A stretch of DNA of 64,000 bases, taken from contig CM043000.1 of NCBI GenBank assembly GCA_023678885.1, positions 18,336,729 through 18,400,728 on the forward strand. Direction: 5' to 3'. Both the position numbers and the translations under genes were made by a program. Under the pieces are notes generated by a model. The model had not been told where the DNA came from. It saw nothing but the letters and a program-made list of their open reading frames with translations, and did no database searches. How positions within the stretch are numbered: the first letter of the stretch is position 1; each line of letters opens with the position of its first letter. Below are positions 45,520 through 58,233 of the stretch, piece by piece. The DNA is from Pogostemon cablin (Eukaryota > Streptophyta > Magnoliopsida > Lamiales > Lamiaceae).

Positions 45520-47081
45520 TTATTTAAGCAGCCCAGATTTTGACAGGAGACGTAGAGCCTGCTTTGAATTGTTCAAAACTGCCGAGGATCTTGAAACCTG
45601 CATTTTTCGTTTCTTCAAGAATTCAATTGAATTTTGTAAACATTGAGGAGGTGGCATGTCCTTCAAAAGAACAGGTTCCAACCTGTCAAAGAAATAAAGA
45701 ATGTTAAGGTTTATCCTATGTGATTATTAGATTCAAAAGTGGACCCCTATTGAATTCTCATCAGCTACAAATCATGTGTGTGCATGAGAGAGACAGAGAT
45801 AGAGTATGTCCAGACTAACCCATTTTTCTTCGACCTTCTCTTTCTAGAAGGTCGCTTCTTCTCAATTTTCTCATCCTCAGAGTCGGATGTAAAAACTTTT
45901 CTGCAAATGAAGCATGTTAACAACTCAAATTTGCAAAATCTCAGCATGATACTGGCATATAAACATGCATCAAAGGATGAGAGAGATGCCCTAAGAAGAA
46001 AACAAACATACTTCTCACGCTCAGCAAGTAGTTTTACAATATCATCTGGTAGCATTCCTCTGTTAACCTGAGACTCTTCAGGTGTTTCATTATCTGTATC
46101 ATCTTTGGTTCCTCCTTTGGGCAATGACCGTGGGGTTAATTTCTGTGCCCACTGTCTGCGACGCTCTTTCACCTCACGAACTACCCTACAGCAGTTGTAT
46201 TTCATACCATAAAACACTGTTGCATAGAATAAATTGATCTTTAAGCACTTGTAGACATCCTACATCATCAAGTAGAAACTAATAATTTCTTAGACATATT
46301 TTTGAAAAAAGCAAGTAAAATAAGCGAATGATAACAACAAGAGATATGAAAGAACCTAATACTTCAGACAAAACACAACATTGCACTAGAAACATGAGTG
46401 AAGAACAATCATTGAGGGTGTTCCTTCATACATGGGCAGCCCATAGCTAAACTATAAGTAAATTCTGAATCAGAATTCAGATAAGAGAGTAAACGGGGAA
46501 GACACTTGCGAGTCTCTAATATGTTTATTATTCACCCAACAAAAATTCACAGCAAATGACTTACAACTTACAAAGCCAAGAGCAAAATTATATGTTTATC
46601 AACACTGCTTATTATTCACCCAACAAAAATTCACAGCAAATGACTTACAACTTACAAAGCCAAGAGTAAAATTATATGTTTATCAACACATTCACATCCA
46701 CAGCAACTGAATCACAATACCAGAAGTATAATTTCATTTCATAAACACCCTTAAACACAAATCTCCACTCAATGGGTCAATCATCTAAAGAGCTTTAATC
46801 TACAATCACCATGAAAATCAACATAAACTATTCTTGGGCAGTAAATTGTATCCAAACTGAAAATAAATTAAACCTTAAAATAAATACCTCGCCTTATTTT
46901 CTCTTTGGAGTTGACATATCTCTTCGTCTTGTTGCATGCCCTGAAGCAATTAAAAAATAATAGTAATAAAATCAGAATCGCGATTCCATTCCATACACAG
47001 TAAGAGCGTTTCGCAGCTGAGAATGAACCAAACCTGTTGGGAGGTGAATTCCTCAGGAATATCGGAATCTGCGTCCGACAT
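45520..47081 (-). CDS. Conserved plant protein of unknown function, 172 residues
   Basis: Five exons on the minus strand join in phase: 47081-47034, 46940-46888, 46185-46012, 45900-45820 and 45682-45520, all GT-AG. The protein starts MSDADSDIPEEFTSQQGMQQ, has a coiled-coil-like EEICQLQRENKARVVREVKE, then RRRQWAQKLTPRSLPKG. GMLPDDIVKLLAEREKKVF follows, then an acidic SDSEDEKIEKK, a basic stretch RPSRKRRSKK (likely nuclear signal) and a conserved C-terminus LEPVLLKDMPPPQCLQNSIE, RKMQVSRSSAVLNNSKQALR, LLSKSGLLK. I recall proteins of this layout across land plants but no assigned function. A nuclear or nucleolar role is plausible from the charge pattern. The clean splicing and open frame indicate a live gene. 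Confidence 0.88.
46525..46692. repeat. 84-bp tandem duplication in an intron
   Basis: Two units (46525-46608, 46609-46692) starting TTATTATTCACCCAACAAAA differ by very few bases. They lie in intron 2 of the 172-residue gene. Confidence 0.9.
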
Positions 47082-47524
47082 TATAAGCTGAAATTAGAGA
47101 GAAAACCTACGCCTTCGATCCGAATTCCGAGCTGAGTGAATTTCAGGGTTTTGGGGCTAAGGGTTTTGCAATATGCGGCCAGGTGCAATTGATATATATA
47201 ATCAACATGTTGGAGGGGCAATTTAGTCATTAAAGTGTAATAATTTGGGCCTTTGGGTAAACTACAGATTGCATATTTGATTAGATCCATTTGGTTTTTA
47301 CATTTGGGCTTTCGGTAGACTACAGATTTCAAAAGATAAAAAAGATCCATTTGGGCTTTGTTTGTCTTCCTATTTGGGCTTTTAATTAACTAAAGATTGC
47401 AGAATGTCAAAAGATCCATTAGGCTTTTTGTAGACCACAATATCATTAGGGCTTCTTTTTTTTTTTTTTTCATGAATCTACGTTATTCACCCAACCACAA
47501 AAATTTATCTCTATCCTTTATATA

Positions 47525-47749
47525 CTCCCTTCGTCCCACACTAAGGGTAGTTTTTGCTTTTTAGCATGTGGATTAAGGAGAAATATTATTTAATGTGTAG
47601 TGGGTAGTTGTATTAGTGAGAGTGTTGGTCCCATATTTTAATTGTATTAGTGAGTGTGTGTGGGTCTCATATGTATAAAAAAAAAATAAATTTTTCGGGT
47701 GGGACGACTAAAATAGAAAAAAGTGACTCTTTGAATAATACGGAGGGAG
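47525..47749. mobile_element. Stowaway-like MITE
   Basis: 225 bp, CTCCCTTCGTCCCACACTAA to TAATACGGAGGGAG, flanked by TA. It lies about 440 bp upstream of the 172-residue gene's ATG. Confidence 0.8.
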
Positions 47750-47974
47750 TAAATGGTTAGGGCGGGGTAGGGAAGCCTAAACAACAAGTACTTGATGCTT
47801 TAATTATTGTATTCTTATCTTAACCTGTTATTTCTAAAATTGAATTGGTAGAGTATTAGAATTATTGTATTCTAGTTATCTTAACCTGTTATTTCTAAAA
47901 TTGAATTGGTGGAGTATTAGTATACCCATTGAGTACATAAATTTGCGGATAAACATACCAACAATTATGACATA

Positions 47975-48193
47975 CTCCTTCCATTTCCGAGGGCATTTTT
48001 TTCATTTGGTCATCCCATCCGAAGAGTTCTCTTTTCTTTTTTTACACATATGGGACTCACATACACCCACTAATATAATTAAAATATGGGATCCACGCTC
48101 TCACTAATATAACTACCCACTACACATTAAATATTAACTCTTTAATTCATGTGGCAAAAAGCAAAAGACCCTCTTAATGAAGGACGGAGGGAG
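47975..48193. mobile_element. Stowaway-like MITE
   Basis: 219 bp, CTCCTTCCATTTCCGAGGGC to TGAAGGACGGAGGGAG, flanked by TA. The two sequences just left of it (47811-47860 and 47868-47920, TTATCTTAACCTGTTATTTC) form a short tandem repeat. Confidence 0.78.
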
Positions 48194-48286
48194 TATTATA
48201 CGATACCCCAGTTACGCAAACCTAATCAATCATGTCCGATTTGACATTAGAAAGTTTTTTTCCCACCATAATCAACACAATATATA

Positions 48287-48511
48287 CTCCCTCCATCTCA
48301 TTCAAAGAGTGTATTTTCTTTTATTTTGGGTGTCCTACCTAAAGAGTCCATTTTCTTTTTTACACACATGGAACCCACACACACACACTAAACAATTAAA
48401 ATATGAGGCTCACACTCTCACTAATACAATTACCCATTATACATTAAATAATAATATTCCTTAATTCACGTGAAAAAAGTAAAAGTCCCTCTTTTGATGG
48501 GATGGAGGGAG
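48287..48511. mobile_element. Stowaway-like MITE
   Basis: 225 bp, CTCCCTCCATCTCATTCAAA to TGATGGGATGGAGGGAG, flanked by TA. Confidence 0.82.
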
Positions 48512-48520
48512 TATATAGTA

Positions 48521-48723
48521 CTCTCTCCGTTCGCTTCTAAGGTATCAATTTTACTATTTTTGGTGTCCGCTTCAAATGTATTCATTTCCCCTATTTAGTA
48601 AAAAAGTACATAATATGACCCACCACTTCCCTCTAATATAACTACCCACTTTACATATAATAATAATACTCTTTAACTCACGTGCAAAAAGCAAATAGAT
48701 ATCTTAGAACCGAACGGAGGGAG
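48521..48723. mobile_element. Stowaway-like MITE
   Basis: 203 bp, CTCTCTCCGTTCGCTTCTAA to TTAGAACCGAACGGAGGGAG, flanked by TA. Twin of 35267-35469. Confidence 0.82.
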
Positions 48724-49133
48724 TATAAATTAAGAGTTAAAATTGTGATGCACTTGAATAATCCCAACTGTTGAATAAAATTTTTATTCATCATCACTAA
48801 ATAAAATAAAATAATTAAAAATAAACTCAATAACTATCTACTATACTCTAACTTTTACATTATTAAAGACGATTTCATTTTCTAATGTTATCACTTTTTA
48901 TTTATTTATATTATATATAAATTGTTTATGAAAGAGTTAGCAGCACTGTTATCACTTTTCATTATAATAATTATCACTTCTTATCCATTCATATCATAAG
49001 ACAATCTCACACAAATATTTTCTATAAAATTTTAGAATTCTTTTAACAATATTAAAGGGGGAATTTATTGATCAATTTCCATGCATTTAAAGTTCTAGAA
49101 TTCTTTATAGAATATTGAAAGGGAATTTTTAAG

Positions 49134-49209
49134 TCCCTCTCTCCCAAAATTTTTTGCACACTTCTTTTGTAAATTACAAAGAAAATGTGCAAAATATTTT
49201 GGGAGGGAG
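49134..49209. repeat. Short perfect-stem hairpin
   Basis: CTCTCTCCCAAAATTTTTTG with GCACAC on the left pairs with GTGCAAAATATTTTGGGAGG on the right around a small AT-rich centre. About 76 bp. It could be a minimal MITE derivative or a hairpin RNA source. Confidence 0.6.
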
Positions 49210-49856
49210 TAGTATATAATAAAATTTCTTTATCACAACACGATATCAAATTTGAGGGATATTCTTTCTGCAAAGTAGAAACAAAAACAGAGTAGAACAT
49301 AATCTGTAGCAGTCATTATGCAAAGGGTGGAGGCAGAAGACGGCGGTTGGGGGGCAGGGTCGGTGGTGGCAATGTTGTGTGTTGTGATACTTCTGCTATT
49401 ATTACCCCTTGGAATGGGGCCTGCCCCGGTTTAACAACCATTGCCCTCCATGCTCTTCATTTTCCCTATTTTCATGGCGTTCATTCTCATTTTCCTTAAG
49501 ACCCTTTAGGTTTGATTTTTGGAAAATATCGTAATTGGTCTAAGTAGTACGATCGATTCTAACCCCTTTTTTTTTTTTTTTTCAATTTTCAATTTTGGTT
49601 CTTTCTTGTTTAATTTAATTGTTTATGTTAAAATTTGGTTTTTCTTTGTCCACCTTTGATCTACGTTTTATGATGAATATTTTTGGCATGGGAATACCTA
49701 TTCCGCCCTTTTGTCAAGATGAAAAAGACGTATTCTATCATAAGTTGTTTCGCCAAGAAAAAAAGTATTGCGCCAGTAAATCTATGAGAAATTATTTGTA
49801 AAAAGGCTCCATTGAGCCCCATATTTGTGATAGAACCAATTCCTATAATTATGAAA

Positions 49857-50074
49857 CTCTCCATCCCAAAAAAATTGACATATTTTTCTTTGTAGATTAT
49901 CCCACAAAATTAATGCATTCCATTTTTAAGTACATGAACCTACACAAAACAATTAATATATTCACAAGGGTCCATACACATCACTAATACAACTACTCAC
50001 TACACTTTAAAATATTATACTCCTTAATTTCTATACCAAAAAAAGAAAGATGTGAATATCTTTGGACGGAAGGA
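49857..50074. mobile_element. Degenerate Stowaway-like MITE
   Basis: CTCTCCATCCCAAAAAAATT to TTTGGACGGAAGGAA with the CACTAATACAACTACTCACTAC body of its relatives. The ends are worn. Confidence 0.55.
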
Positions 50075-51194
50075 ATATATTTTTTTTATCAAAATTTTGG
50101 ATATTTTTGAATGTATAGAACTAATTTTGGAGAAAAAAAAAATTAAATTTGTAAAATGGATTAAATTTAGATGGGACAAAAATTAAGTAAAAAAATGAGA
50201 GAATTACAAATAAAAATAACTAACATCAATCATACTTACACATAAATGGTGATATTTTCTCTTTAATTTTCTAAGTTATGATTGAAATGTAATTGTGATG
50301 TTTGAACTGTAGTAAAAACTTATTTTTTGTTGGCTAAAAAAAATAAATTAAAAATAAATAAAATTTCTTTATCACATTTAATAAGAATCAGTTTTGATAT
50401 TTCAAATTCTATCACCTTTAATTTCATAAATAAAGGATAAAATTTTATGATCTAATAATAAAAGTTTTAAGATTAATATTTATAAAGTAAAAAAAATCAA
50501 AAGAGTACATATAATGTATATAATATTCCATTTACATATTTATTTATCGAAATATATAAAAAAATAAAATATAATTTATTCTATATAAGTATAAAATAAA
50601 TTATGATTATAAAAATTTACAAATATTCATGCTAGTTAATCATATAAAATGTACTTAAATTTATATTTTTAATTACTCAAAGTCTCCTTTGAGATAGTAA
50701 TTATGTGAGGCATGCATGTAGTGAGAATAATCTACCAATTAATGTTAAAGTATGATTATATATAGATAAAATATATATTTTGTTATAAAATATAATGAAT
50801 AATATGTATTATAGTATGTTTTTAGATTACAGTGTATTAAACGTGCGCTTAACGTTGCTTGCCCGTTATACTTTATAGGATGCCTTAAAATGAATTAAAA
50901 TTTTAAATTTATAGAAATGAAAGGTATTCATCTTGCAACCACAAACTGCTTTATTCTCACTACGCACAATCCACAACTGGAGCACAATGGATGAGTTTAC
51001 AGCCTTTTAGTTTGTTTAAATACACATTAAATAACACAAAAAAAAAAAACTAAATCGTATAATTATCCTATATCCCATATTATATAGTATTGGGCAATCC
51101 AAAAGGTATTAGAGGGGATTTCTTAAGAATTGGTGATAATCTTTTTTTTTTTTTTGGATGGATCCAACTCCATGTAGATCACAGATAAGTGATT
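50075..51194. other. AT-rich intergenic sequence
   Basis: No gene. Positions 50678-50830 resemble the left half of the GTCTC-end element (CAAAGTCTCCTTTGAGATAG, then GTTAAAGTATGATTATATAT). Confidence 0.45.
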
Positions 51195-53043
51195 TTACTC
51201 CATTCTGAGCCTTTCGATCTCTTCCTTAGGTTTTTCCTTCTGAATCACATAATACAATACAAAGCATTAGAAAGATTTGAAGGTTGAAATCTTTTCTTGG
51301 ATGAAACTATACTCATACATAAAATGAAACTATACTTAATACAGCTTCTATAGACTATTTGTTAGTCACTTCCCAATACTCTTAGCAATTGTTTTAGCTT
51401 AAAAGTCAACCAAACAAATTAATGGATTCATTCACCAACACATCCAAAAATATCTTTTGAGATGTAAATAAACTATAAAAGTAACATAATCCACATTACA
51501 GACTTCAAGTTCTTTTAGTTCAAATCTGGACTTACAGCAGCTATAGGAATCATCTTCTTCAAGAATCAAACAATAATTATCTGAACAATATGACAAGAGT
51601 AATTGTAAAGAATCTGAATCAAAATAAATTGAATAAAATCAAGATCAATCCATTTCTAATTAAAGTATAAACTAAAACGACTACTTTTAACTATTTAAAA
51701 CATGTTTAATTCACTTAATACAAGTACTAAAATTATTAAAAGAGTAAAAGTATCACTCTCCACAACCAGTAAAACTATCTCTTAAATCCCACCAGAAGGT
51801 AAAAAGGAGGAAAAAAACTTGCCTGCAATCTGATCTTCAGATTTCTGAATTAAAGGAGGGTCTTTAACAACTCTAACAATCTTGTTCCTGCTAATAGGCT
51901 CCAGTTTTGGCATGCTGAATATTGAAACAGAACAACATACAAAAGAAATTGAAGTACGTTTACTGATGCAGCTGATTTTTAACTATGCGCAAAACCATCG
52001 AATTATAATCATCTTTATCATCATTACATTCTTTTTTACTTGAAGTAGTTCATAAGAAACTACAACATTCTAATCCATGAATCCATGTCTCAAAAACCAA
52101 TCAAAACTTATATTATTCAAAAGATGTTATGCCATTGCTTGCCAAAATATGTACACTTCTGAAAGGCATATTTCAATGCATTGGAAGCAGTTGACTGCTT
52201 AAACTTGTTCACTTAGGGTTCAGAGATTATGAAATGAACTGCAGCAAATAATCACAATTTTCTAGCTCTCTCATCCAAGAATTATCGAGGGAGTGTTTGG
52301 TTTAGAGGTTTGGAAACTACAGTCACTTTCTATTGGTATGAAATTTCCCAAATAGCGGATAAAAACACTTCAAAACAGAAAATCATTAATTTTTTACCAG
52401 ACCAAAGCATCAAATTAAACCACATCTACTAACTACCAATACAGCTTTCTTCCCATAAATATGATAAATTGCTATGAAATCCGTCGGTTTATTTTATGTT
52501 AACACGTTAATTAACAACAAAAAATGTTAGCGTATAAAAAAATAAATAGTATAATACTCCATTAATAAATAATAAAAATAAGAATAAAGAAAACCTAACA
52601 ATTTCAGAGAGGCCTCTACATTCTCATCATTGCTAATCCTTTTATTCTTACTCTTAATCACTCCTAGTCCTTTTATTCGTTGGTCAGTGATTCCGTCTTC
52701 CTTAACCCTAAACAATCAATAAAAACTCCTTCCCTAAATAGACTTATTGAAACTGTTTATACATGTTGTAGAGATTATGTTATTAAAGCAAATTAAAATA
52801 CTGAGTACCTTTTGGTCTCCTTTCCTTTAGAAGCAACATCAGTATTGGAAGACATTTCACCTGGTTATCTATGTATTTGCCTTCTACCTCTTTCTAGGAT
52901 TTAGTGAATCAAGTTATAACATGCTTACTTTAAATGCTACCTTTTCCGATTACAAAATCAACATCTTTTGATACCAAGATGGATTTAAGTGTTTGTGCTT
53001 CCCTTTTCGCCATTTCTATCTCTTCAAGCTCGGAGAATTTCAT
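51195..53043 (-). CDS. Candidate small gene for a charged protein, model incomplete
   Basis: Minus-strand exons 53043-52941, 52860-52809 and 52707-52595 join in phase: MKFSELEEIEMAKREAQTLK, SILVSKDVDFVIGKGEMSSN, TDVASKGKETKRVKEDGITD, then a lysine-rich QRIKGLGVIKSKNKR and EASLKLLG. Further down are two coding-like islands with splice signals: 51915-51825 (MPKLEPISRNKIVRVVKDPP, then LIQKSEDQIA) ending at a GC donor (GCAG|GCAAGT), and 51239-51195 (KEKPKEEIERLRME before TAA). These last two do not join the first three in a continuous frame, so an exon is missing, a junction is wrong, or the gene is decaying. I do not recognise the family. The high Lys/Glu content suggests an intrinsically disordered, perhaps nuclear, protein. 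Confidence 0.5.
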
Positions 53044-54712
53044 GCGTCAAGCTCATATATACTTGTATGAGTTTCTAATAGGAAGCAAGCAAGGTGGCCA
53101 TTGACTATAGCCTAAAAAGAAGTACAGGGCCACAATCTTAACTTCTAGCCCAGCAGGAGGAACTTGTATTAATAAAGCCTTTTTTTATCAGCATCATAAC
53201 ATATATGCAGAACAAACACGATTCAGTACACTTTTCATTGGATTGGGAAACCAGTAAGGATTTCAGTGACTGATTTTTTCTTAGTTTACTCGAATTTGTA
53301 CTCAAGAAGAAAATATATAATAATCAAAAGAATTTTTTTAAAACACTTCCAACATTGTCTTTAGATTAAATGTATAACCTTATTGCAAAGATCAATGTTT
53401 GAGGTGATTTGCTTCCTCTTTCTCCTGAAAAGCTCTTCTTCGGAAACCCTATAATTTTTATTTAAGAAACACAAACGATACAATAAAACGTATCAAATTC
53501 CTAATTAATATTTCTATATAGAAAATCAACTCATTTGGCCTACGATACGCAAAATTCTTGTTTAAATTGGTTGACCAAAAAAACACATTGAAATTCTTTC
53601 TTTAATAAAAACCTAGAAGATAAATCACCGTAAGAAATTTGTGCTGCCACATCTGGTCATCGCCATTTGCCCACACATTGCAGTCGTTGTGCCACTGCTA
53701 CCACCATCTCATGTATCCTGTATTAAATTCCTGTTAGTACATCTACCTGAATTTCAAAGGGTAGTCTCCATCCTCTTCTTCTGCAACAAATACATTAGCT
53801 CCTTCTGGTGCTGGAATCGTAACTCGTAAGGAGTGAGCGGCGACCATAGATAGATCGTGGATGATCTCGGTTTCAATAACTATGGGCAAAATTGAAACTA
53901 ATGGTTGTAGGATAGAAGAAGTCGCTTCTAGCTTTCTAAATGGGAAAGGATTTTAAGGGCAAGGTGCAGAACGTGAACGGTTTATTTGGACAATAAATTT
54001 TCATTTTATGGAATTAAAAGGTCACATTATTAATTACGAAAAAAAAACTGAAAAGGCATAGATAAATAATTAGATGAATGGAAGAAAATAATATGATATT
54101 GTTGATAAAGAATTAATTAAATAGATTATTTATTATGATAAATAAGGGTAGAATTGAATATAAAAAAAATGAAAAGGGACGAAATTGTCCAAAAAAGTTT
54201 CTCACTTCCTTCACTCTTTTAATATATTAAGATTATTATAGTATAATTCGCTACAAATATATTTTAACTATCCATAAGCATATGTTACATATATAACAAT
54301 TATACTTTAATAATGAATCGACCATACCGTCTCATAATTCATTTCATATATACCAGTTTTACAAAAGAGCATTCCTATAATATAGTGTTCCATGTTCTCA
54401 TATTACTATAACCTAAAAATAAGTAAAATAACCATTAAATCCTTGCATATTTGACAATAATAGGGGTAGATGCAGGATTGGTCCCATTGGAGAAGGTCAC
54501 TTGCAGAAATGGTCCCGTAGCCTGCAATTTTGGTCCCGTTGAAGTTTTTCTTTAAAATTCCGTTAGAATTAACAGAATAATCTGGTCTGTTAGCGGGACA
54601 AAAAATGTAAATTTGCAATATTGACCCCAAAACGTGCAAAAATAGTCCCAAGTGAGAATTTATATTATATCTACTTTACGCCAGATTTAACTCTACTTTC
54701 TGCGCTTCAAAA
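53044..54712. other. Intergenic, no gene recognised
   Basis: Positions 54230-54335 resemble the right half of the GTCTC-end family (CGACCATACCGTCTCATAAT). Positions 54460-54655 read like a worn MULE arm (GGTCCCATTGGAG, GGTCCCGTAGCC, GGTCCCGTTGAAG). Confidence 0.45.
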
Positions 54713-54911
54713 TGGTATCAGAGTCCTAGGTTTATTTATTTATGAATGGAAAATTATTATATACTTATATCATTTAACAAGAGGAGAGTTTCAAAGATAT
54801 ATGGATCCGAACGAAAGTTCGACATCCGAGAGTGACAAGACTATCAGCCCTGTTCAAAGCTGGAGCAACAAGGACTTCTGGTCTGTTGTATATGATGAAA
54901 CAATATTATAA
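54713..54911 (+). pseudogene. Copia relic: tRNA-Met primer site and start of gag
   Basis: TGGTATCAGAGTCCTAGG at 54713 is the Copia primer-binding site complementary to initiator tRNA-Met. After it, an ATG at 54801 opens 36 codons (MDPNESSTSESDKTISPVQS then WSNKDFWSVVYDE), resembling a gag start, then TAA. No LTR or pol remains nearby. Confidence 0.6.
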
Positions 54912-55624
54912 TGTTCTGTATAAACAATATCCGTAAATTTTTCTATTACTCTCGTTGTTAACATATTTACCACAAATTGTCTAATTTACACACAGTTGCT
55001 CGATCTGCATTGGGTTTTGATTCTTAACAAAGTTAATTGTGGAATCAAAATAACCGTGTAACTAAAAATTGAAATCAAACCACAATAAGTCCATCAATGT
55101 CACATAAAGAAAATTAAACCACAATCAAATATCTTTTAAGCAATGACTTAAAAAATAAACTTTATACCTAGGATGAACCAACCATATGTGAATCATATGA
55201 ATCAAATATAATCTCCTTCGTGTTTCCTTAAACGTACATGTATAATTAATTTAATAAGTCATTCCGCATCAAATACAAGCTCGATGGTGTCTATAATTTT
55301 TATTGACTATTAATATAAATGATAACATGACACTCTAAAAATAGTTTTAGAATTATGAAGTGAAATTTCATTAAGGAAGTTATACGAACAACTTCTGTGC
55401 GTTAATCACTTTTATGATGATGTGTATATTTAATATATTTTTAATATCCTAAGCAGGTAAAGCTATAATCAGAATTCTTATTTCAAAGATAACAATATCA
55501 CAAAACTCAAGATACTCTTTCTTTCAAGATTCTCTCTTGAGAGACTCTAAGCTCACAACTCTTTGATACTCTCTTTTATACACATTCATAAAATTTCCCA
55601 CTAATTCTCTTCACTCGACGTTGC

Positions 55625-57180
55625 TGATGAGTGATGTTTTCACCTAAATTTTAATGTCTTTTTATGTGTGTTTTTGTATAATTTTATCCGTATTTATGTG
55701 TATTTTGGTTGTGTTATGTGTTTTTATGGAGATGTGTGTGAATGAGCTTAAACGTATGATTTTCAGGCAAAAAAAGAACCTAGACACGAAAAGGAAGACG
55801 TAGAAAAAAACGGATCTCAATTCGGAGTTGAAACGAGGGAAAATGAGTCGAAACAAAATTGTAAAAATAGGGGTTGCACCAACACGGCCGGCCGTGTTGC
55901 AGCACACGAGCCGTATTACGCAACACGGCCCTGTAAGCCTTGGCCGTTTTCTGACATAAAAAATGCCTACACGGCCACCCTGTGGCCGTGTTGCAGCACA
56001 CGAGTCGTATTGCTGCAGGATCAGAAACATATCAGAACCCTTCTAGAAGCTTCCCAAGGGGTATAAATACTCAATACTTCAATATTTGATTTTTTTTTCA
56101 AAGGGTTTCATTCCTACACCAAGATCACACACGATTTCCTCCATTTTACACCATCATCTCCATCCATCCATCCATCCATCCACACTTGATCTCCTCCATC
56201 AACTCCACCATCCAAGTGATCAAGGAAGCAAGGGAGAGTGAAGATTGCAAGAAGAAGAAGGAGATCTCCATTGAAGGACTTCAAAGAGGGAATCCAATTC
56301 TAATTTTTGTGAACTTCTTTATAGTTTAATCATGGAATTTGTAGATTCAATTGTCTATATTGTTTTCTCTAAGACTATGATATGATAATCTCCTTTATAT
56401 GAGATTAGCTTCATGATTGGTGTTGGATAATTTAGTTTTTATGCAAATTGATTTTAATCTTGAATGGGCTTTGTGTATTTCTATCATTGAATGCTGATTG
56501 CTTGATGTATATGATGATATGTGTGATTAATTGTCATGGGCATGTGATTAGATTGAGAAATCAATTATATGTTTAGGATAGTTCATTGAATTATTTCATC
56601 ATACACTTCATGCGCATTAATTTAGAATGAGATATAGATGTCCTTCTAGATTTAGAACTTTTTGATAGAACATTTGATTAGCTTAATCGAGAGATTAGTT
56701 GATTAGGTTAGAAGACCAAAAACCATTAGTGATTCATAGTACCTTAAAAGAAAATATTATCTATGATTTAGTACCTCATTAGGGAACTCGTAGAGTAATT
56801 AGTACCTAGTGGGAGATGATTGATTTGGTCACGATCCTATGTGCTTTTGGGAGTCTTATTGAAGGCCGACATCCTATCCATCTCGAGAGAGAGTTTAGGT
56901 TGAATTAGTGATCGCTCATATGCCATGTCCATGAGAAATTAGAATTAATTGCATAATTACTTAGTTATCTATGTCATGATTGTTGCTAATCTCATACTTG
57001 CATCATTTGGAACCCACAATTTATCTTTGCATTACTTTTATCTTTTATTTCTTGCATTGCATTTATTTGCATGCTTATCTATCCTCATTTTCGATCGTCC
57101 TTATAAAATCACGATAAACTTGAGATCGCTTAAACTCTAGCACCCTCTCTTGGGTTCGATAAATTATTTAATTGGTCATC
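55625..57180 (+). mobile_element. LTR-like repeat family, copy 3
   Basis: Starts TGATGAGTGATG, like copies 1 and 2. The GC-rich region 55870-56025 has CACGGCCGGCCGTGTTGCAG and CGTGTTGCAGCACACGAGYC twice in opposite and direct arrangement. Then a TATA-like GTATAAATACTC (56060), CATCCATCCATCCATCC, and AGTACCTAGTGGGAGATGAT near 56800. It runs up to hAT MITE D and may resume beyond it. No gene. Confidence 0.55.
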
Positions 57181-57195
57181 CCAACTATATACGAC

Positions 57196-58053
57196 TAGGG
57201 GTGGGTAATATCGGTATACCGAAAATACCGATACCGTGCCGATATCGTACCAAAAATTTCGGTATGGAAAAATTCATACCGATACCGATATCGAAATTTT
57301 GGTATACCGAAAAATCGGTATACCGAAATTTCAGTAAATTAAATCGGATACCGATATCGTACCGAAATTTACATCATACCGATTTTTCGATAAATACCAA
57401 TTAATACCGAAATGTTGACATACCGTTTCATATCGAAAATTCAACATATCAAAAAATACTGATTTACCGAAACCATACAGAAAAATAATATTTAATTTTA
57501 ATCAAAATAATAAAATTAATATAAAAATATTTCAAAATAATTAAATTTTCTAATCTCAAACATTCTACTTTCACTTATGTTCCTTTTAATTTATTCATAA
57601 TTATATATTAAATAATATTTTTTTATTATTATATTTTTATACTCCTATATTTTAATTTAGAAGTGTATTATATTTTTATTTATTTTTATTAGAGCTTATT
57701 TTAAATTTTAAAAAATATATATGAATAAATGTGATACATAATAAAATAAAAATAATTTAAATATATTAATAATAATATAATATATACTTAAATATAGTAT
57801 TATGTATAATTAAATTTTTATAAAATAAATATAAAATTTTCGGTATATCGGTATCGGTATACCGATATCGAAATACTGAAAATAATTTCGGTATACCGAT
57901 ATACCGAAAATTTAATATCCAATACCGATACCGTACCGAAATTATCGGTACGGCAACTATACTGTACCGAAAATTTCGATTTGTTGAAACTTCGTTATTT
58001 TTCGATACGACGAACGCGGTATACCGAGTTTTCGATATTTTTCCCCACCCCTA
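57196..58053. mobile_element. hAT-type MITE D
   Basis: 858 bp with TIRs TAGGGGTGGG on both ends and a perfect 8-bp duplication TATACGAC (57188-57195, 58054-58061). Both subterminal regions are arrays of GGTATACCGATACCG-type self-complementary motifs. The centre is plain AT-rich DNA. No transposase. Confidence 0.93.
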
Positions 58054-58233
58054 TATACGACCAATCAGTTGCTCTCTTATTGCCACTCTATTTCTAACTC
58101 ATGCTTTATCACTTATTCATAGTTACAACATAGGTCGATGGTTAGCTTTTAATACTATGTTAAGAATATTCTACCATCATGCTATGGAAGCTAACCACCG
58201 TTAATAAGAATATTCTAGGCTGCTGATAATATT

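Noticed and set aside
53641..53829. 62-codon frame (+) near 53.7 kb
   Set aside because: Short, no domain, and the peptide looks like random translation of CA/CT-rich DNA.
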